Source: Polytrichum commune
Taxonomy: Eukaryota > Streptophyta > Polytrichopsida > Polytrichales > Polytrichaceae
Length of the DNA stretch: 64,000 nt
Assembly: GCA_950295325.1 (NCBI GenBank)
Contig: OX485809.1
Coordinates: 33,046,001 to 33,110,000 of the forward strand
Reading direction: 5' to 3'
The position numbers and the translations under genes were made by a program. Position 1 is the first letter of the stretch. Every line of letters starts with the position of its first letter. Under the pieces are notes generated by a model that was not told the origin of the DNA, searched no databases, and saw nothing but the letters and a program-made list of their open reading frames with translations. Positions 1 through 13,974 of this stretch are shown here, piece after piece.

Positions 1-409
1 TTTAGTGGGTTAAGGGTTAGTTTCCATGCACGCTGCTTGCACACCATATTCTAGTGGAAATGTGGATTCCATGTGGTGGCATCTATATTCCCACTAGAAT
101 TTGGTGGGAGAGTTGCTTGCATAAAAACTAACCATTAAAGGGTTTTACTATATATACAACACAAAGAATATTTTTTGTCAGGTTTTATACATTAGTCCAT
201 CTTATTTATGGGAAAAAATAATTATTCAACAACGTTGGCCCTCAAAATATAAGAATGGGATGTTGGAAATTCAGTCTGATATCTAAATCTAAATCTAAAT
301 CTAAATCTCCCTACACAACTTTTCAAGCATCCGACTATTATATTATGAGGACCCATAGATCAAGAGTTGAACTCTAAGTAATTTTATGGATGAGAAAAAC
401 ATGTATATG
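1..409. other. Intergenic, no gene seen
   Basis: AT-rich sequence with no recognisable coding similarity in any frame. The only structure seen is a short run of about five TCTAAA-type hexamer units near 279-309, just before the CACTA-like element. Confidence 0.5.
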
Positions 410-910
410 CACTAATAGAAAATTATGTCAAAAACAACTGTAATCCAAATCAATTATGGTTGTTTTGACCAGCTAGATCTGTAGTTGCTAAGAAAATGCA
501 TTTTTATTTTCTTCGTTTAGTGACTAAAATTTTAGGAATTTGGGGACGTGTAATATACCGCCAAAAGGGTCTTGAAAATTCCTTTCCAATTGTATATCAC
601 ATGCCCCAAAATTCCTAAAAATGCAGGTGCAAAATTAAAAAAGAATAATATGTAGTCGTTTAGTGACTAAAGATTAGGCTGGTCAAAACAACCGCAGCAA
701 ATTTTTCTTTTTCATTTATGACTATAAATTTAGGAATTTTGGGGCGTATAAAATACTATTGGAAAGGTACTTTGAAGACCGTTCCAACGGTATATTACAT
801 GCCCCTAAATTCCTAAAATTGCAATCTCTAAACAAAAACAAAACATCTACAGTCGTTAAACCGCAACTGATTACAACTACTACTTTTTTGGGCATGTTTT
901 TCTACTAGTG
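410..910. mobile_element. Non-autonomous CACTA-like (En/Spm) element
   Basis: The left end reads CACTAATAGAAAA and the right end, reverse-complemented, reads CACTAGTAGAAAA, which is the CACTA superfamily terminus. Subterminal sequences also pair in inverted orientation (GGTTGTTTTGACCAGC near 466 against its complement near 677; a related GCGGTTTAACGACTG near 860). The flanking triplets are ATG and ATA, so a 3-bp target duplication is only two-thirds preserved. At 501 bp it has no coding capacity. Related internal sequence recurs at about 15715-15915 and 59505-59690. Confidence 0.7.
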
Positions 911-3900
911 ATATAAAAGAAATATGAAAGAGAGGTTGGGTTCTTGCACATGGAGTACAATTCCTTTGTGTGTATGTCTGTTTGTCCTTTCAACCAACCA
1001 CATATTCAGGACAAACTTGTGATGGCCATGTAACTTGAAGGTGAAATTTATTTGGGAATCCCTCATAGCTCAAACATTATAAAATTAGCTTGTAAGACTC
1101 CATAATTAGGATGCCCTAAACTACTCTAATGAGATGAAGTTGGGATGAATTGATCACAAACCTAAAGAAGGGTAGGTTTTATTAAGCCCAATCATGGGCC
1201 CTTTCAATTGCTCTACTACCATGTTGAAATCAACAAAGGGATGTTGATGTATATCTTGTTTTTTTTACAATCATATGAGCAACAACTCTCAATTTACATA
1301 CATTTGTAGGAGGTCTTGGTCAAGCTTGGTGGACCAGCCATAGATGAAATCACAAAGGATGCTTGGCAAGTTAATTAAGGAGGATGCAAGTGGTACATAA
1401 CTAAGCTTAATCCTAGACGATCGAGTCACACCTCAGAGACTCTGAAGTGGAGTAGGATTCCATGTAGGTGAATTTACACTAAGAGAGGTGAGTTGGAATT
1501 CAAGTATGCCCTAATGAAGAGAAGAGAAGAGAGAAGGAGAACATAACTTAGTGTGCAAATACCAAGATGAACCGGTTGAGTTTGAGAAATAAGCAGTTTA
1601 AGTTCAAGACCCAAGGCGTGGACTCTTCATTAGAAACCTAAATGACGTGCATGGGTCACTATGAAATCAAATCCCCCATATACGAGAAGTTTATAAAGAA
1701 AAACAAAGGTATACATACTAACGACAAGTTAGAAAATGGACTCGTGTATTTATATTGATTTTTTCAAATAAATGTGATAAATGTCTCCACTACATATACA
1801 AAATATAAATCATGAATTCATCATGCCTTTATTACATGTAAACTCCATGTTCACTTTCTAATGAGAAAGTCATTGAACATTTCTTTTCATTCATAGTATG
1901 TACATCAATGATTGCATCATATAAACAAAGACAAGAGCACGATAACTTGGCCACAATTTAGAGAGCAAAACTCAAGGGAGCCCATGAGCACTCCAAGAGC
2001 CTCTATTTGTCCTAGAACCCAAATGCAAACCCTAAGAAGAATGGACAAAGGAGCCATTGGGGACTTTTTACATATGACAACAATAAATGAATGTAAATTG
2101 GATGAAACCAACACATCTATTGCCCAAAAAAATCTCTAAATCTTAGGGGCCCCTTTTGTACATCCACCTTTATTTGAAAAAAATTAAGAATCGTTTTGAA
2201 AACACACACCAGAGAAAAATAACACCTCTCCCTTGTGTATACTATATATGCTTATGCCTCAAGTAATACCCCTTCTTACACTCACGTTACTTCATACATG
2301 GCATGAAGACTCCAACCCCCATGATTCAAGACTTTCAAAAAATGACCAATCATTTTAGAGGATCCATGGAATATACCTTGATATAGTAAAGAAAACCCGA
2401 AAGATCACAACATGTAACCAGTTGGACTTGGAAACACTACGACATTTGACCGATTATGCCCAAAAACTCCCCAGACATGGGTTTGGGGGACTGGGGCGAA
2501 CCAACCCATACATTGGTTCCTTGAAGGCAAGGGTTTAGGCATCCAACAATAAACGAGTGTATGGATTGGTTCGCCCAAATCGGTTTGGGGGTGGGTGGCC
2601 ATCAAGAGGTCCAGCGCTCTTCTTAAAGGGAAGAAGATGCTTGCATTTCAAATCACTTGCACATAAGATACGTTATTTACATTGTTTGAAGCCACACTCT
2701 TGCTCGGCCCCTTGTGGACATGGCCCCTCCCCTCGGCCTCACCTTTGGCATCCTCGAGAGCCTCGTGTCCTTGTGGTTCACCACCATAACCCCCGTGTTG
2801 TGCCACCCATGTTGTGCCACCCATGTTGTGGTTCTCCATTAATGGGGAGAATAGTTACTTAATGGTTTTACGAGCCTCTCCCGCTCACATTTCCCATTGA
2901 AAAAAACGTAGTCTAAGGTAGGTGGAGTCTTAAATGGTTGTTTTTTTCAACCAGCCCATTTCTTCTACAATATGAAACATGTGATTTAGTACAAGATAGT
3001 CAACAATTCCAAATCGTGCCCATAGCCATTTGCCTCGAATAGCCTTGTCTTAGGTAGACATTCTTGACTGACCAGTGCACTTCTTCACCATATTCTAAAC
3101 CAAACCTAAAGTGAGGTGGTTTAGAGATCCTTTCATCATCTCATAGGGACCATTCATGGTTGGGGTACTACTTTTGGGACAAAGGACTTAAGGACTTTGT
3201 CGCATTGATCTTGGTTTTTATCATGATTTACTATTATTTGATCAATAAATTTTACATAAATAAGTAGATAGTTCATAAGCTTTATCAAGAAATATTATTA
3301 TTATTATTATTTAATAATCACCCTAAACCCTAGGCCACATCAATGGCATTTTTTTTGCTATTTAGGTGTGCATTGGTGGTCAATTATTTCCTATTATGTA
3401 TATTGGTACCTTGGTAAAAGTGTCATGTGTCCATTCATATAAAAAAAATTGTCCAATTCTAATACTAGACGTTCCTTTTACGTGTGGCCGTGAGTATATG
3501 TATATTTGGACATGTTTGATGCCACATGTAAAGTTGGACAATTGCTATTCAATACATATTTGGTTCTATTGGTACACACTTGAACGATGAGTGTGAGGAA
3601 ATTTTTTGGGATCGTTTCAATTGATTCTTGTTGTCCTTTTCATTCCTTGATCCTAAGGTGAACAATTAAGACAACACTCCTGAATGTCCTTTAAGGAATC
3701 AAAAGGATATCTTAGATGACCCTATTCCTTCTAAATTAACTTTGTCAGTGTACTCGATATGGAGTATGAAATGTAGGTATGATCCAAAATATGCTTCACA
3801 ATACAAATCTAAGCATACCAAGCATGTGAAGTTATCCAAAAAAATCCGTTTTCCGTTAGACGGCCAAAAGTAGTACCCCAACCGTGAATGGCCCCCATAA

Positions 3901-5376
3901 GCATGGGAGAAACGGTTACTACACTTTTAAACAGTTTCATAATGACATCACATTTGTAAGAACAAATTGTGTATTCTCATTTTCTTTTACTTCTACCTAC
4001 GCAAAACTTTGCACTGAATCCCCAAGATAAAGCGCTAGGCATTCAATAATTTAGATTCAAGCCGTATATTCATCTTTTTCATCATATTTTGGATAGGGTG
4101 AACACCAATCCATGTCTCTTTGCCAAAGGGGGATGACACACTCAACTAAAAAATTTAATTCATCTTGGAAAGTTTTACAAACATACACTCTATTCACTCC
4201 AGCCTCCTCCGGAAACCAAACTTCTTCTTCTTATGTTATTTCATCTCGCTATATACATTTATTGCTCGACATTGTTACCAATAGCTTTGATTGGATTGGA
4301 AGCTAATGAGAATGTCTCTATTTATCAAGGGCAATATACAAAGTAATTGCCTTTTATGTGGCACATATGATTTAAAAGAATAGTGAAATTATCAAGACAT
4401 TATTTATGGAATTATGATGTCATGTCAATAACATATAACTCAAAAACCATTTAACATCCGGATGTTTTTTATTTTGTTTTCTAAGTACACATTCTCTAAA
4501 GGTAATATGACATTTATAACATGAAACATTATCATTGAAAGAGTGGCTCAAGTACTTTGAGGCCAAATTGACCGTATCAATGAGAGAGACTTGAGTGTGT
4601 TGTCCATCATAACATAGCGTACAATTTGAACCTACCCGTGCTCCGTGACTTACACTTGGGGCTTATCCATCCCCTTGGAAAAAAATAAAAACAAACAAAC
4701 ATAAAAAACCAAAACAAAAAAAATTCAACATCCATGACAAAATCGTTCTATTGATGGGCCAATAAAGCTATTGATGGGTTTCTCCATCTTCGTGAGCCTC
4801 GATATTTTGGTAGAGTCTCCTAACATTTGAAAGTAACATGTGTGCTCACTTGATTGCTCATTAGGTGAAATGGGGACGAGTTTTAAGCTGCTTTGACCGT
4901 TTTGGAAATTTTGTTCGTGTGCATCATAATAAACACTAGAATGTAAAGCAAGAAACGTGATACATATTAGCTGGAGTTTCAATAGTTACCCTCTAGATCA
5001 TTAGTTCTTGGGTTCTTTACAAAGTATCTTCCCAATTTTTGCTTATATATCCAGTTTCGGTTCTGCATGAATTGGACAGGAAGTTATAATCCCATGATCA
5101 TAATTCTTCCTCAAATTATAATCTTTCGGTTACTAATCTTAATTGGACACCTCGAATCAAGTTGTGTGTGGTTAGATGAGGCTCCGAGAACATATACCAA
5201 AAAGACATGTATGAAATCTATTTGGTATATGCTCTCGGAGACGTGCATAAGATTCTAGTATATCTTCAGTTTTTCATGAGTCAGATATCCATATGAGCTC
5301 TAGAAAGTATGAGGAAAGTGGCTATGGCCTCACTTTGGATTTGCTAAGCATCTTGTACTCATCGCAAGTTTCATCC
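911..5376. other. Intergenic, no gene recognised
   Basis: Only short, unconserved open frames occur here. The composition resembles decayed repeat sequence. One small inverted-repeat unit lies at 2494-2576 and is listed separately. No exon chain, splice pattern or protein motif was recognised on either strand. Confidence 0.5.
2494..2576. repeat. Short inverted-repeat unit (83 bp)
   Basis: It begins GGGCGAACCAACCCATAC and its right end, reverse-complemented, is GGGCGAACCAATCCATAC, giving a small foldback. A homologous unit of the same size occurs in inverted orientation at about 22287-22369, inside the decayed transposase there. It looks like a very short MITE or a shared fragment of one. Confidence 0.5.
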
Positions 5377-5477
5377 TCCCTCTGTCCCAAAACGATTGTC
5401 CCATCCCCTAGAGTCTTTTATTCCAAAATGTTTGTCGGACAAACATCTTGGACAAACATTTTGGGACGGGGGGAGTA
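5377..5477. mobile_element. Stowaway-like MITE
   Basis: The left end is CTCCCTCTGTCCCAAAA and the right end is TTTTGGGACGGGGGGAG, its near-perfect reverse complement. CTCCCTCYGTCCC is the classic Stowaway terminus. A TA follows the right end; the left flank is TC, so the TA duplication is not intact. Length is about 101 bp. The internal GACAAACATTTTGGGAC is shared with the element at 8501-8784. Confidence 0.7.
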
Positions 5478-6934
5478 ACTTACAAGAAGTGGGCTAGTTG
5501 GAAAAAAAATAACCATTTAAGACCCATCTACCTTTAAACCTTAAATGCATGGGCATGTGCTCAAAAAGTCAAAGCAATGCATACGAGTAATTTATGTATA
5601 CTTAAAGGAGTGCAATTCTAAAAGAAGAATCCTACATAAGTAGGCAAATGTATTTTGAAGCCATGACCAAAACTTTGACATGTTTGAACCATGTTTGGAT
5701 GAGTTATGATTCTTGGCATGTATAAACCATCAGATTGAAAGAAGTATATTCTAAGCATAAAATCTCACCCAAAAAAGTTCATTTGTGGTAGAGATATTAT
5801 GTATTCATTAGTAGGTAAGAAGTTGCAAAGGAAAAAACTACAAGAAACACATGATTGAAACATCCCTAGAACTCAGTTTGCATTCCTGACACTCAAGTTT
5901 CAATTTTCTCAAACACTATTGCATCTACAAAATGAGGTCCTTCACTCAATCCAAACAAACGCAACGTCACCTAACTTAAACATCTGTTGGAAAACAATAT
6001 CCCCAATAGAGGCTTGGAAACCGATGATTTGGCCCTTTGACCACAAATCAACCGCTTTGTGCCATCGTGCCATCATTGCATAACTTAGTTGGAGGCTAGC
6101 CGGCTCCCCAATTTCCTCAACGCTTTTTTTTTAAGTGGTTATTTTTTTCCCGGTACATCAAAGGTACAAGACTAAAGTGTACGTTGAGGTTGGCCACTCG
6201 GCCTTTCCAAAACCACCTCTCATCTTATACGTGCACTTTTAATGCTCGAAAGTTGGCGTGGCCAAGGTACGCGTGTTGTGGTCTCAACTAAAGAGTACAA
6301 ACAAATGTTCAATGAGTTTCAACTTCCAAGCATTGTTGGCAAAGTCGTCGTACTTGTACTAAGGGGCTCCATCATTTGTGTGGGGAAAGCCTCCCCCACA
6401 CGCTTGGTGACTTGGTGAGGGGGTCTAGGTAACAACTATATTTGTATATCTTGCCGTACGGATGTGATCCTTTGATGGTGCTTCACATGTTAAAGGTGGA
6501 GATAGTTTTAATTGGACATTTTTCTCTCTACACGGGCACTTATTGTAGAATACGAAACACGCAATTAGTGCGAGATGGTTAGCAAATCCAATTATTACCG
6601 TGGTCACTTTTCTTATTATTCATGGAGCTCATTATTTATTTTCATAACGAAGATTCTCTAAGTTGTTAAATGATCATATAGGTCTATCTTAAGTACTGTG
6701 TTTGAAATGGTCAACACAATTTGAGCAAAAGGTCCAATCATTTCAATACATGTCTATTTGGAGTCAGTTCTTAGATTTACACCCTACCATACTAGCTCCA
6801 ATAAACGTGTCCATTAAAGAGCATATGTTGGATTAGGCACGTCTATCTTATCTTCTTCTTCTTCTTTATTATTTCTAAAGTACCCTTAGAGAATGTTGTT
6901 GTTTTATAACAAATCTTAAGATATCAAGGCTTTA

Positions 6935-7650
6935 AAGTAACACCATCCTTTTTGGCGACACCTAATTTTATTATCCTCAAGACATCAACAAGTGAGTGCA
7001 ACGATGCCATCAAGTAAGTCATTGTTAATGCCCTTAATCTATGCGGCATCAAGTACAATATAGCAACACTTTGGCCAAGCATAGTCACAACATTATTCAT
7101 ATGAGTTTGTACTCTGGGTGGGGATGAGAATTAGCTATATTCTATTCAAGAATTATCTCATGTTTATTGTCACAATAGAGCACTTCACTAGCATATTTGG
7201 GTTGAAAAACTTGGGTGAAGAAGTATATTGATTAAGAGTGGAATGGATGATAAAAGCTAAATAATGTTATGCTAGCGGTGCAAGAAGAATGCAAAATTGC
7301 TTTTAGAAGAGCACCAACTATTGCCAGTCATAATGGCCTAGCGGGGACTTATCCACTCAACAAGGCGGTGTAAGAAGTGACCCACAAAAGAGAGACAACA
7401 CCTTCATTCAATAAGAGATCCTCACCAGTAATAAGGTTGATATTGTGATGATTTTCACCTAGCAATCCAACATCAATAGAGAACCCTTCCCCACCCACCC
7501 ACACACACTTAGTGGACAATAAAAGGCTCATTTCTTCAAACGACTTTGCAAATTTATGTAGGTTACATATGAATGTATTACATTTTCCAAATAAATTTCT
7601 AACCTATGTCTAGATTTGCTAGTCTATGGAATTTGTTTGAAAATCTTCCA
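6935..7650. repeat. Dispersed repeat, copies at 36.0-38.1 kb
   Basis: The segment around 6940-7500 matches 36050-36420 in inverted orientation: both carry GGCGGTGTAAGAAGTGA, a following ACAACACC, and CACCTAGCAATCCAAC in the same order. The segment from about 7510 matches about 37662 onward in direct orientation (AATAAAAGGCTCATTTCTT, then GTAGGTT..CATATGAAT). The mixed orientation implies a composite repeat that was rearranged. No open frame spans it, so the family is unknown. Confidence 0.6.
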
Positions 7651-8009
7651 AGCTATTTAAGCTGCCTGAAATAGAAAAAAGAATCTTCAGGTGTGGCTTT
7701 AAGGCCTCAATCACTTTAGACGGAAAGCATTTCACTCTTCGTGTTTTTTGGGATAAACACAGGCTCCACCTGTCTTTCCAAGTGTGTGAGCACAATTAAG
7801 TATATCATAATGTATTCTTTAGGCCCTAATCATGCTTAAAAACATGCTAATTTGGTTTTGGGGTGCCATGTAAGATTGGCCCAATTGTGGATTGTGGTAC
7901 CTATTATAGAAAAACTTCACCAATAGGAAAAGCACGGAATGGGTAGAATTTAACACTCCTTGAAATTTATCTCCATGCAATGGACTTTGTTGCCCTTGTT
8001 AGGTAAGTT

Positions 8010-8200
8010 TAGTACACCGATTATGGTATTGAGTGTCACTTCCTATTTGGAATTATGTGATGCTAATAAGTTGTATGGACAATATACAACATAAATGACT
8101 TTACTTGGTAGAAACTACCATTCTTAGTAAATAGTTAGAGCAATGTATAACCCCAAATAGCAAGTGACACTAAATACCTTGAACGGGGTACTAGATTTCT
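8010..8200. mobile_element. Degenerate MITE (GTGTCACTTCCTATTTGG family)
   Basis: The left half reads TGGTATTGAGTGTCACTTCC and the right half pairs with it as GCAAGTGACACTAAATACC. The ends and the internal TAACTATTTACTAAGAATG-type stretch resemble the better preserved element at 35818-36044 and the copy at about 17004-17220. It is non-coding. Confidence 0.6.
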
Positions 8201-8500
8201 TGTGCACATTCACAACATGGTGCTTTTGAAAATCGAGATCTCTGAAGATGAAAGACTTTCAATGCTAAGTCAACATGTTATGAACCACTCAAAGATTACA
8301 TCCGCACCATTTGAAAGCTAAATTTAATCGGTTAAAAGGCAGAAATCCATGTTTAAGATTTATGTTGTATGTATTAAACTAGATATCATGGCAAGGCATT
8401 ATCCAACAAAATCGTATCCCAATGTTCAAGACCAACTCATGTATAACACAACTTGAAACAACTAAAGTATATTTATATGTAGAAATGGTAGCTAAATATA

Positions 8501-8784
8501 CTCCCTCGGTCCTAAAATGATTGTCCTACTTCCTGGATTTTTTGGTGCCAAAATGATTGTCCGGTTTATCTACCCAACTAGAAATTTAATGCTCAAAGTC
8601 AAATATTTTCGCGCCAAACTTTCAATATCAAGAAGTGTTTCAACACCGCAACTTCAGGGGACGTTTCGGAGTAGTTGTTGTTTTCTACTTTAAGAGTCAT
8701 ACTTACAACTGCTCGGTCAATGATCAGCATGCCTTAATCTCGCCAAAGTTAGAAACACGGACAAACATTTTGGGACATAAGGAG
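8501..8784. mobile_element. Stowaway-like MITE with TA target duplication
   Basis: The ends are CTCCCTCGGTCCTAAAATG and CATTTTGGGACATAAGGAG, which are imperfect reverse complements. Both are flanked directly by TA (8499-8500 and 8785-8786), the duplication expected for the Tc1/mariner-Stowaway group. Length is 284 bp and no coding capacity is present. It shares terminal sequence with the shorter element at 5377-5477. Confidence 0.85.
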
Positions 8785-11700
8785 TATAAGATATTCCCTA
8801 TAATTGTAATATGATGAAATCATATACATATCTCACCATATTATTCACATCCTTGTTCTCAAACTTATTTCTTCAATCATAGAAACTCATTTTGTCCAAA
8901 GGAATAGAACCATCTAAAATTGGGTTACTTTTCAAAGACACGATTAACAAGAAGTGAACGTACCAACAACAACATTTCATTTTTCTTGGCTTCCAAAGCA
9001 CCGTCCTGACTTTTTTGACATTTAAGGATGAAGAAGTGACTCCAAAATTCCTCGTAGCTTGAAAGACGGGCATGATCAAAGAGTGGTCAAACTGAAAGTG
9101 TCATAAAACCGGATAGCAAGTTATTAAAACATTGAGGGAATAATTGCATTCAAGTGTACCCCTCATCCATCCAACCTAAAAACTTGATCCCCTATAGATG
9201 TGTGGTCAATTCATCTCATATGACTTGGACTAGATTAATTTGAGCTATTTCCGGTGTCATATCACACACAAATAAGAAGCTCCATGTTGCATATTAATTC
9301 AAGGTGTTGGGTTGGATGAATGAGAGGTATGCCCATATGCGATAATTCCTTCTCTCCCACACAACACTTGTAAGTTTTAAGATTCATCGTGTATAAATCT
9401 ACACTGATTATCCCACTTAGTGCGTGTTACTATTCGGAGTTATGCAACGCTATAACTATTCAATGAGGATATAATTTCTTGCCAAGACAAGTGATTTATG
9501 TTCTATGTTGTCCAAACAACCTATTGAATTGTTGTTAGTAAAAAATGAAATCTTGAGTAAGACGCTATTATGTAACGCTCAATAGCAACACGTACTTGTT
9601 GGGATGATAAGTGTAGTAGCCACAATGATACCTATGTGCATAAATCCGACGCCTATCACCAGGCCTCCTTATTTTTGGGAAATGCGTGGCGGATTCTCAA
9701 AACTAACGAAATTAACTTTCATAAATTCCCGAGACTAGAGTATCATATTGCAATGTGTCCGGCATTTTTTGCAAGTTTGTCATGCGTTGTTGTAACCTGA
9801 TTACTAGTCTTTGCAACCATAATATTGGTAGGATGCCTCCAAAAGTCAAGAACCACTTTTCATAGCGAAATATCAACATCATCAATTCAGGCTCGGCATC
9901 AAAGCCCATCATGCTACCACTACAAAGGTCACCAATGTTGCTTGTCGTATCCGCATTACTTTCAAGAAAAAGAAAAAGAAAAGAAAAACCCACAACAGAA
10001 AGGCAACATCCAATGTGAAGTATATTGGAAATCAATGGATTAGAGATAAGATTGCACAAGCATATACACGTACACAAAGGCATGTGAATAATGCTTGAAG
10101 TGAGATGGTCTCATGCTCTCCTTGTTTTACCTTTTATTGTTTTTCTTCTTTTCATTGGTTCATACAAACAATATGGGATAACTCTTATCCCTTTTTGGAT
10201 TAGCATTGTAGCCTTATTCTAACCTTATTATTTCTCATACCTCTTCCATTACATTTCTATTGGCTACGAGCAATCTAATGCTCTACCTTCTACAAAGTAT
10301 TGTTAATCTTTCCATACCGACAACTACCTCTCTCATCTTCAAGGGCGACACCCTTTAAAGTTAATGAACTCAACCAACAATTTGTTATGTTCATGTGAGC
10401 ATATCATGAAAAACGTGCTTTTAAGGATGCAATCGAGCAGGGTGATAAAATCAAGACCGACTTCAAAGAGGCTTGGTCCTTGACCAACGGGCTTTCTTAT
10501 GTGGGCATTGTTATGTGGAGGATTTGCCTCTACTTTTCCAAACACCGCTATAGTGAAATTTGACTTCTCTTTGTTGGGATATGAGAAAAATGATCCAAGG
10601 AAGTGCCCAACTAATTTATCTTTAGATGATACTCTCTACTGTAAGCAATGGATAAATCTGAATAATCTTTCTCTACCTCGTTAGGCCAATCAATACACCG
10701 ATTTGACTCAAAATCATGCATTTCCGAATATAACGAAAACAATGGTAACAGATGTCCCGAAATTATCTTATATTCGGTATATTCATAAATTTCCAAAAAT
10801 AAGTAGGCTTGCCTATCACCCATAACATTCTTTAGTTGCATGGTTATGTTCCATCCTATATTTAGCATATGACACAGGCATACACTATCTTACCTTCATG
10901 AAAAGAAACTTAAAAAATAAGAAAAAACTGACACCGGTACGCATAATGAAGAATGTCAGTTTGAATAGTGAGACTATTGTGAATAGTGTCCGCATTTCAA
11001 TGACAATAAGTCTATTAATAGACAATTAATGAAATAATAATGGACTAAACGATGTTCATGTGGATATTCTTGGGATGAACAATAATTCTTGCGCATAATG
11101 CTGGGAGTATAACTCCACCCAAATGATAAAGTTCAACCTAAATGTATGAATAGTAAACAAACATTCCCAACTTGTTCGAAAGGCCCACGAAATAAAAATT
11201 AACATACTCCAGGTTCACGGAACCGGCCCACATGATTGAACAATGTTACAGCATTACTAACTAACAATCTATGAACAATAAGGTCGGTGTGTGTTCGTTG
11301 ACGTACTGAAACTTAGCACGTTGGGGTTTGAATATTTGTATGTGTTACAAAGGTCATGGCCACGGTTCAAAGGCTCATGTCTTGCTCATACAAACAAAAA
11401 ATCCTTCTAGGCCTGTAGGGTTAAGTGGGGCCATGAACTCTTGTGTATCTTTATTAGGTGAAAATGCAGTCAACTTTCGGAAGGTCATGTTTCCTAGCTA
11501 GTTCTTCTTTTTTATGGCAAATGAAAATTCAATGTGGGACATGTGTGGGTTGAAGCAACATAAGACCCATCACGTGTAAACAAATCAAGCTTGGTATAAG
11601 GTAGAGGGTGCTTAAACCAACACTTTAAGCTATTGCACATACATATGGCTACGTGGTTGATATAAAAAAAAAATATTCATATTAGCCTTTGGGCTAAACA

Positions 11701-13974
11701 TAGGTATGAAGAAAGAAAAAATATTTTTAGTCTCAATTGAATATTTGATGAATATTCAAAGTCAAAACTACTAGCTTCCTTGAACCAATCCGTAGGCCCC
11801 TTGTATGGCAACCTTGGATATGATGAGGACCCCCACCTTTATTGCCTAGAACCAACACAACATAGTTGGGTACTAGACCCAAACTACATCAAAGCCCAAG
11901 TAGTAATAGTATGCAATGATGGCTACCTCCATGATCCCACCCAGTTCGCTTGCAAAACCATCACCTTGCATCCCGGGAACCGACCCTCTTGCATCCTGGG
12001 AAATGACCCTTTTGTGCTTTGTGGGCCTACCTCCTTGGCGTTGTGAATAGAATGGTTAAAATAGGCATGGACAAGCCACCTTAATCCCACCTTGAACCAA
12101 CATGAGACAGAGTGGAACCCGTTACCTACCCGACATGGAGGTAATGGAGGCCACTATGAAGTGGCACCACTAATGGCACCTAAAACCGTCAGTCCGTGGG
12201 CCCAGACACTCCTACACCGCCGGGTACGGTTCAAGGTTATAGAGTGTTGGCAATTGGGAGGCGCTTATAGATGTTGGTTTTGGATGGGGTGTTGGTTTTA
12301 GCACCCTCTACCTTAGTTATTCACCGGTTTTGTCCTATAGCAAAGGCATTGGTTTCTTCTTCGTATTTCTCGGCCGCTAGTTCCTTCATGAATCAATGTA
12401 TGCGGGTGAATGTGGAAACTACATTGGTTATCCCAATTAGTGTGTGTGGTGCTAGTTCCTTAAACACATATTATTTTTGCCAAATCTCAAAATTAGTGAG
12501 GGCTAGATTTTTCATTAAGTGATACTAAATTCACGAATACATGCTAATTTACCATACATTTCAAGAAAACTTGTGTGCACTCTAAAATGTTTGTAGAGTG
12601 ATAAATCAAAATTATATGCAAAAGTGTATAGTGTTGGTATGAATAGTATAATCAATGAGTAATGTTGGGATGAACAATGCTTCCTAGATCTTTTAGTGAC
12701 ATTAGTTAGATAAATTGAGTATCACCTTCACTAATTTCCCACACTCACAAGTCACTATTAACTCTCCATGACTAATTGGGACAATCCATGTAGATAACTC
12801 AGTTGTGAATGTAATTAGGTTAATACAGAAAACTAGGAATCCATGTAGGGTTAAGAAGCTAGATTGAGCTAGTTAAAGCCTATGTTTACTCGTGCTCTTA
12901 AGTTAAGGCATGGGGGGAGCTACAGATGAGGGGAGAGGTCAATTTAAATCAATATTCTTAATTTTTAATGTAAATATGATTTTTTGTATTGTAGCACCCA
13001 CTATATCTCATTATGAAATCAAAGTCTATATATGAGATTCATGAAATTCGTGAAGAATAGCATCTCGTTGGAAGTTGAAACATGAACCACTCTACCATTT
13101 ATCTCAACACAAGAAAACAATCGTTTCATTAGAAATCATTTTTTATGTAGTATATTGAGGCAAATGAACCTAATTCAGTTGCTTATCTTAGATGATCACC
13201 TATATTTTGAGTGGTGTGTGGTTAGGAGAGGATTGAAGAATGGACATGTGATTAAAAAAACAACGACCTACATGCTCAAAATTTGTTGACCATTCTAGGC
13301 TCACATTTCAATCTAATTGGGGGGGGAGGGGTGGTGTCGACAAATCATTTGATGATAAAGAGAACCTTGATTTTGACGACAAATACCATGTCCACATGAG
13401 CTCCAAACATAATGAAGAAACGCCAACAACCCTCGTTTGGATTTGTTAATCATCTCACGTCAATGATGTGTTCCGTATCCTAGGCGAAAGTGTGCGCATA
13501 GATACAAGTGTCCATTTTAGACCTGTCTTAGAAACCTCAAAATACAATAAAAAAATAAAATCAACTAGGATGAATGAACAACTACAAACCTACGAAGCAC
13601 AAGTTCCGCTTTACCTTGTTAGGATATTTGGGGACTCGTCTTCAAGAGCAAGACATCTAGCCCTACCCCAAAAGTTCGTGTGCACATAGGCATCTATAAG
13701 TTGCACAAAGAAGACTTTGGAACCCAGTGGCATATGTCAAGCAAGGAGTGGTAGGCTTGCCATTAGATATGGGATAGGGCTAGACACCCACCTCTTTGAG
13801 TTGGGTCCTTACCACTAACTTATTATCCAAGGTGAAATGCAATTCAATATATTATAGCACATATATTTCTCTTCCAACCTGAAGTCATCCCAAATCAACA
13901 TCAAATACCCCGATTAAATTAAGTTAGATGAAGCATTATTCAGAATGTAGCTCTTCTTATGTGGGCTCGCATAA
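8785..13974. other. Intergenic, no gene recognised
   Basis: No exon chain or protein motif was recognised. The longest open frame (about 123 codons on the - strand near 9.7-10.1 kb) shows no recognisable domain. A TIR element lies at 9398-9618. The sequence ATTAGTGTGTG near 12437 resembles its end and may be a fragment of the same family. Confidence 0.5.
9398..9618. mobile_element. MITE with TIRs CTACACTKATYATCCC
   Basis: The left end reads CTACACTGATTATCCC followed by GTGTTACTATTCGGAGTTA. The right end, reverse-complemented, is CTACACTTATCATCCCAACA followed by CGTGTTGCTATTGAGCGTTA. The two arms are clearly alignable over about 50 bp. It is about 220 bp and non-coding. Fragments of the same terminus occur near 12425 and 58145-58195. 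Confidence 0.65.

Larger units (their letters stand above)
5478..8500. other. Intergenic, no gene recognised
   Basis: No protein-coding similarity was recognised. The stretch at about 6935-7650 is a dispersed repeat listed separately. About 8010-8200 is a degenerate MITE listed separately. Confidence 0.5.

Noticed and set aside
281-309. Telomere-like hexamer/heptamer repeats
   Set aside because: The unit is TCTAAA, not the plant TTTAGGG telomere repeat, and there are only about five copies.
9712-10083. 123-codon - strand frame
   Set aside because: No recognisable domain, hydrophobic low-complexity composition, repeat-rich context and an overlapping frame on the other strand.
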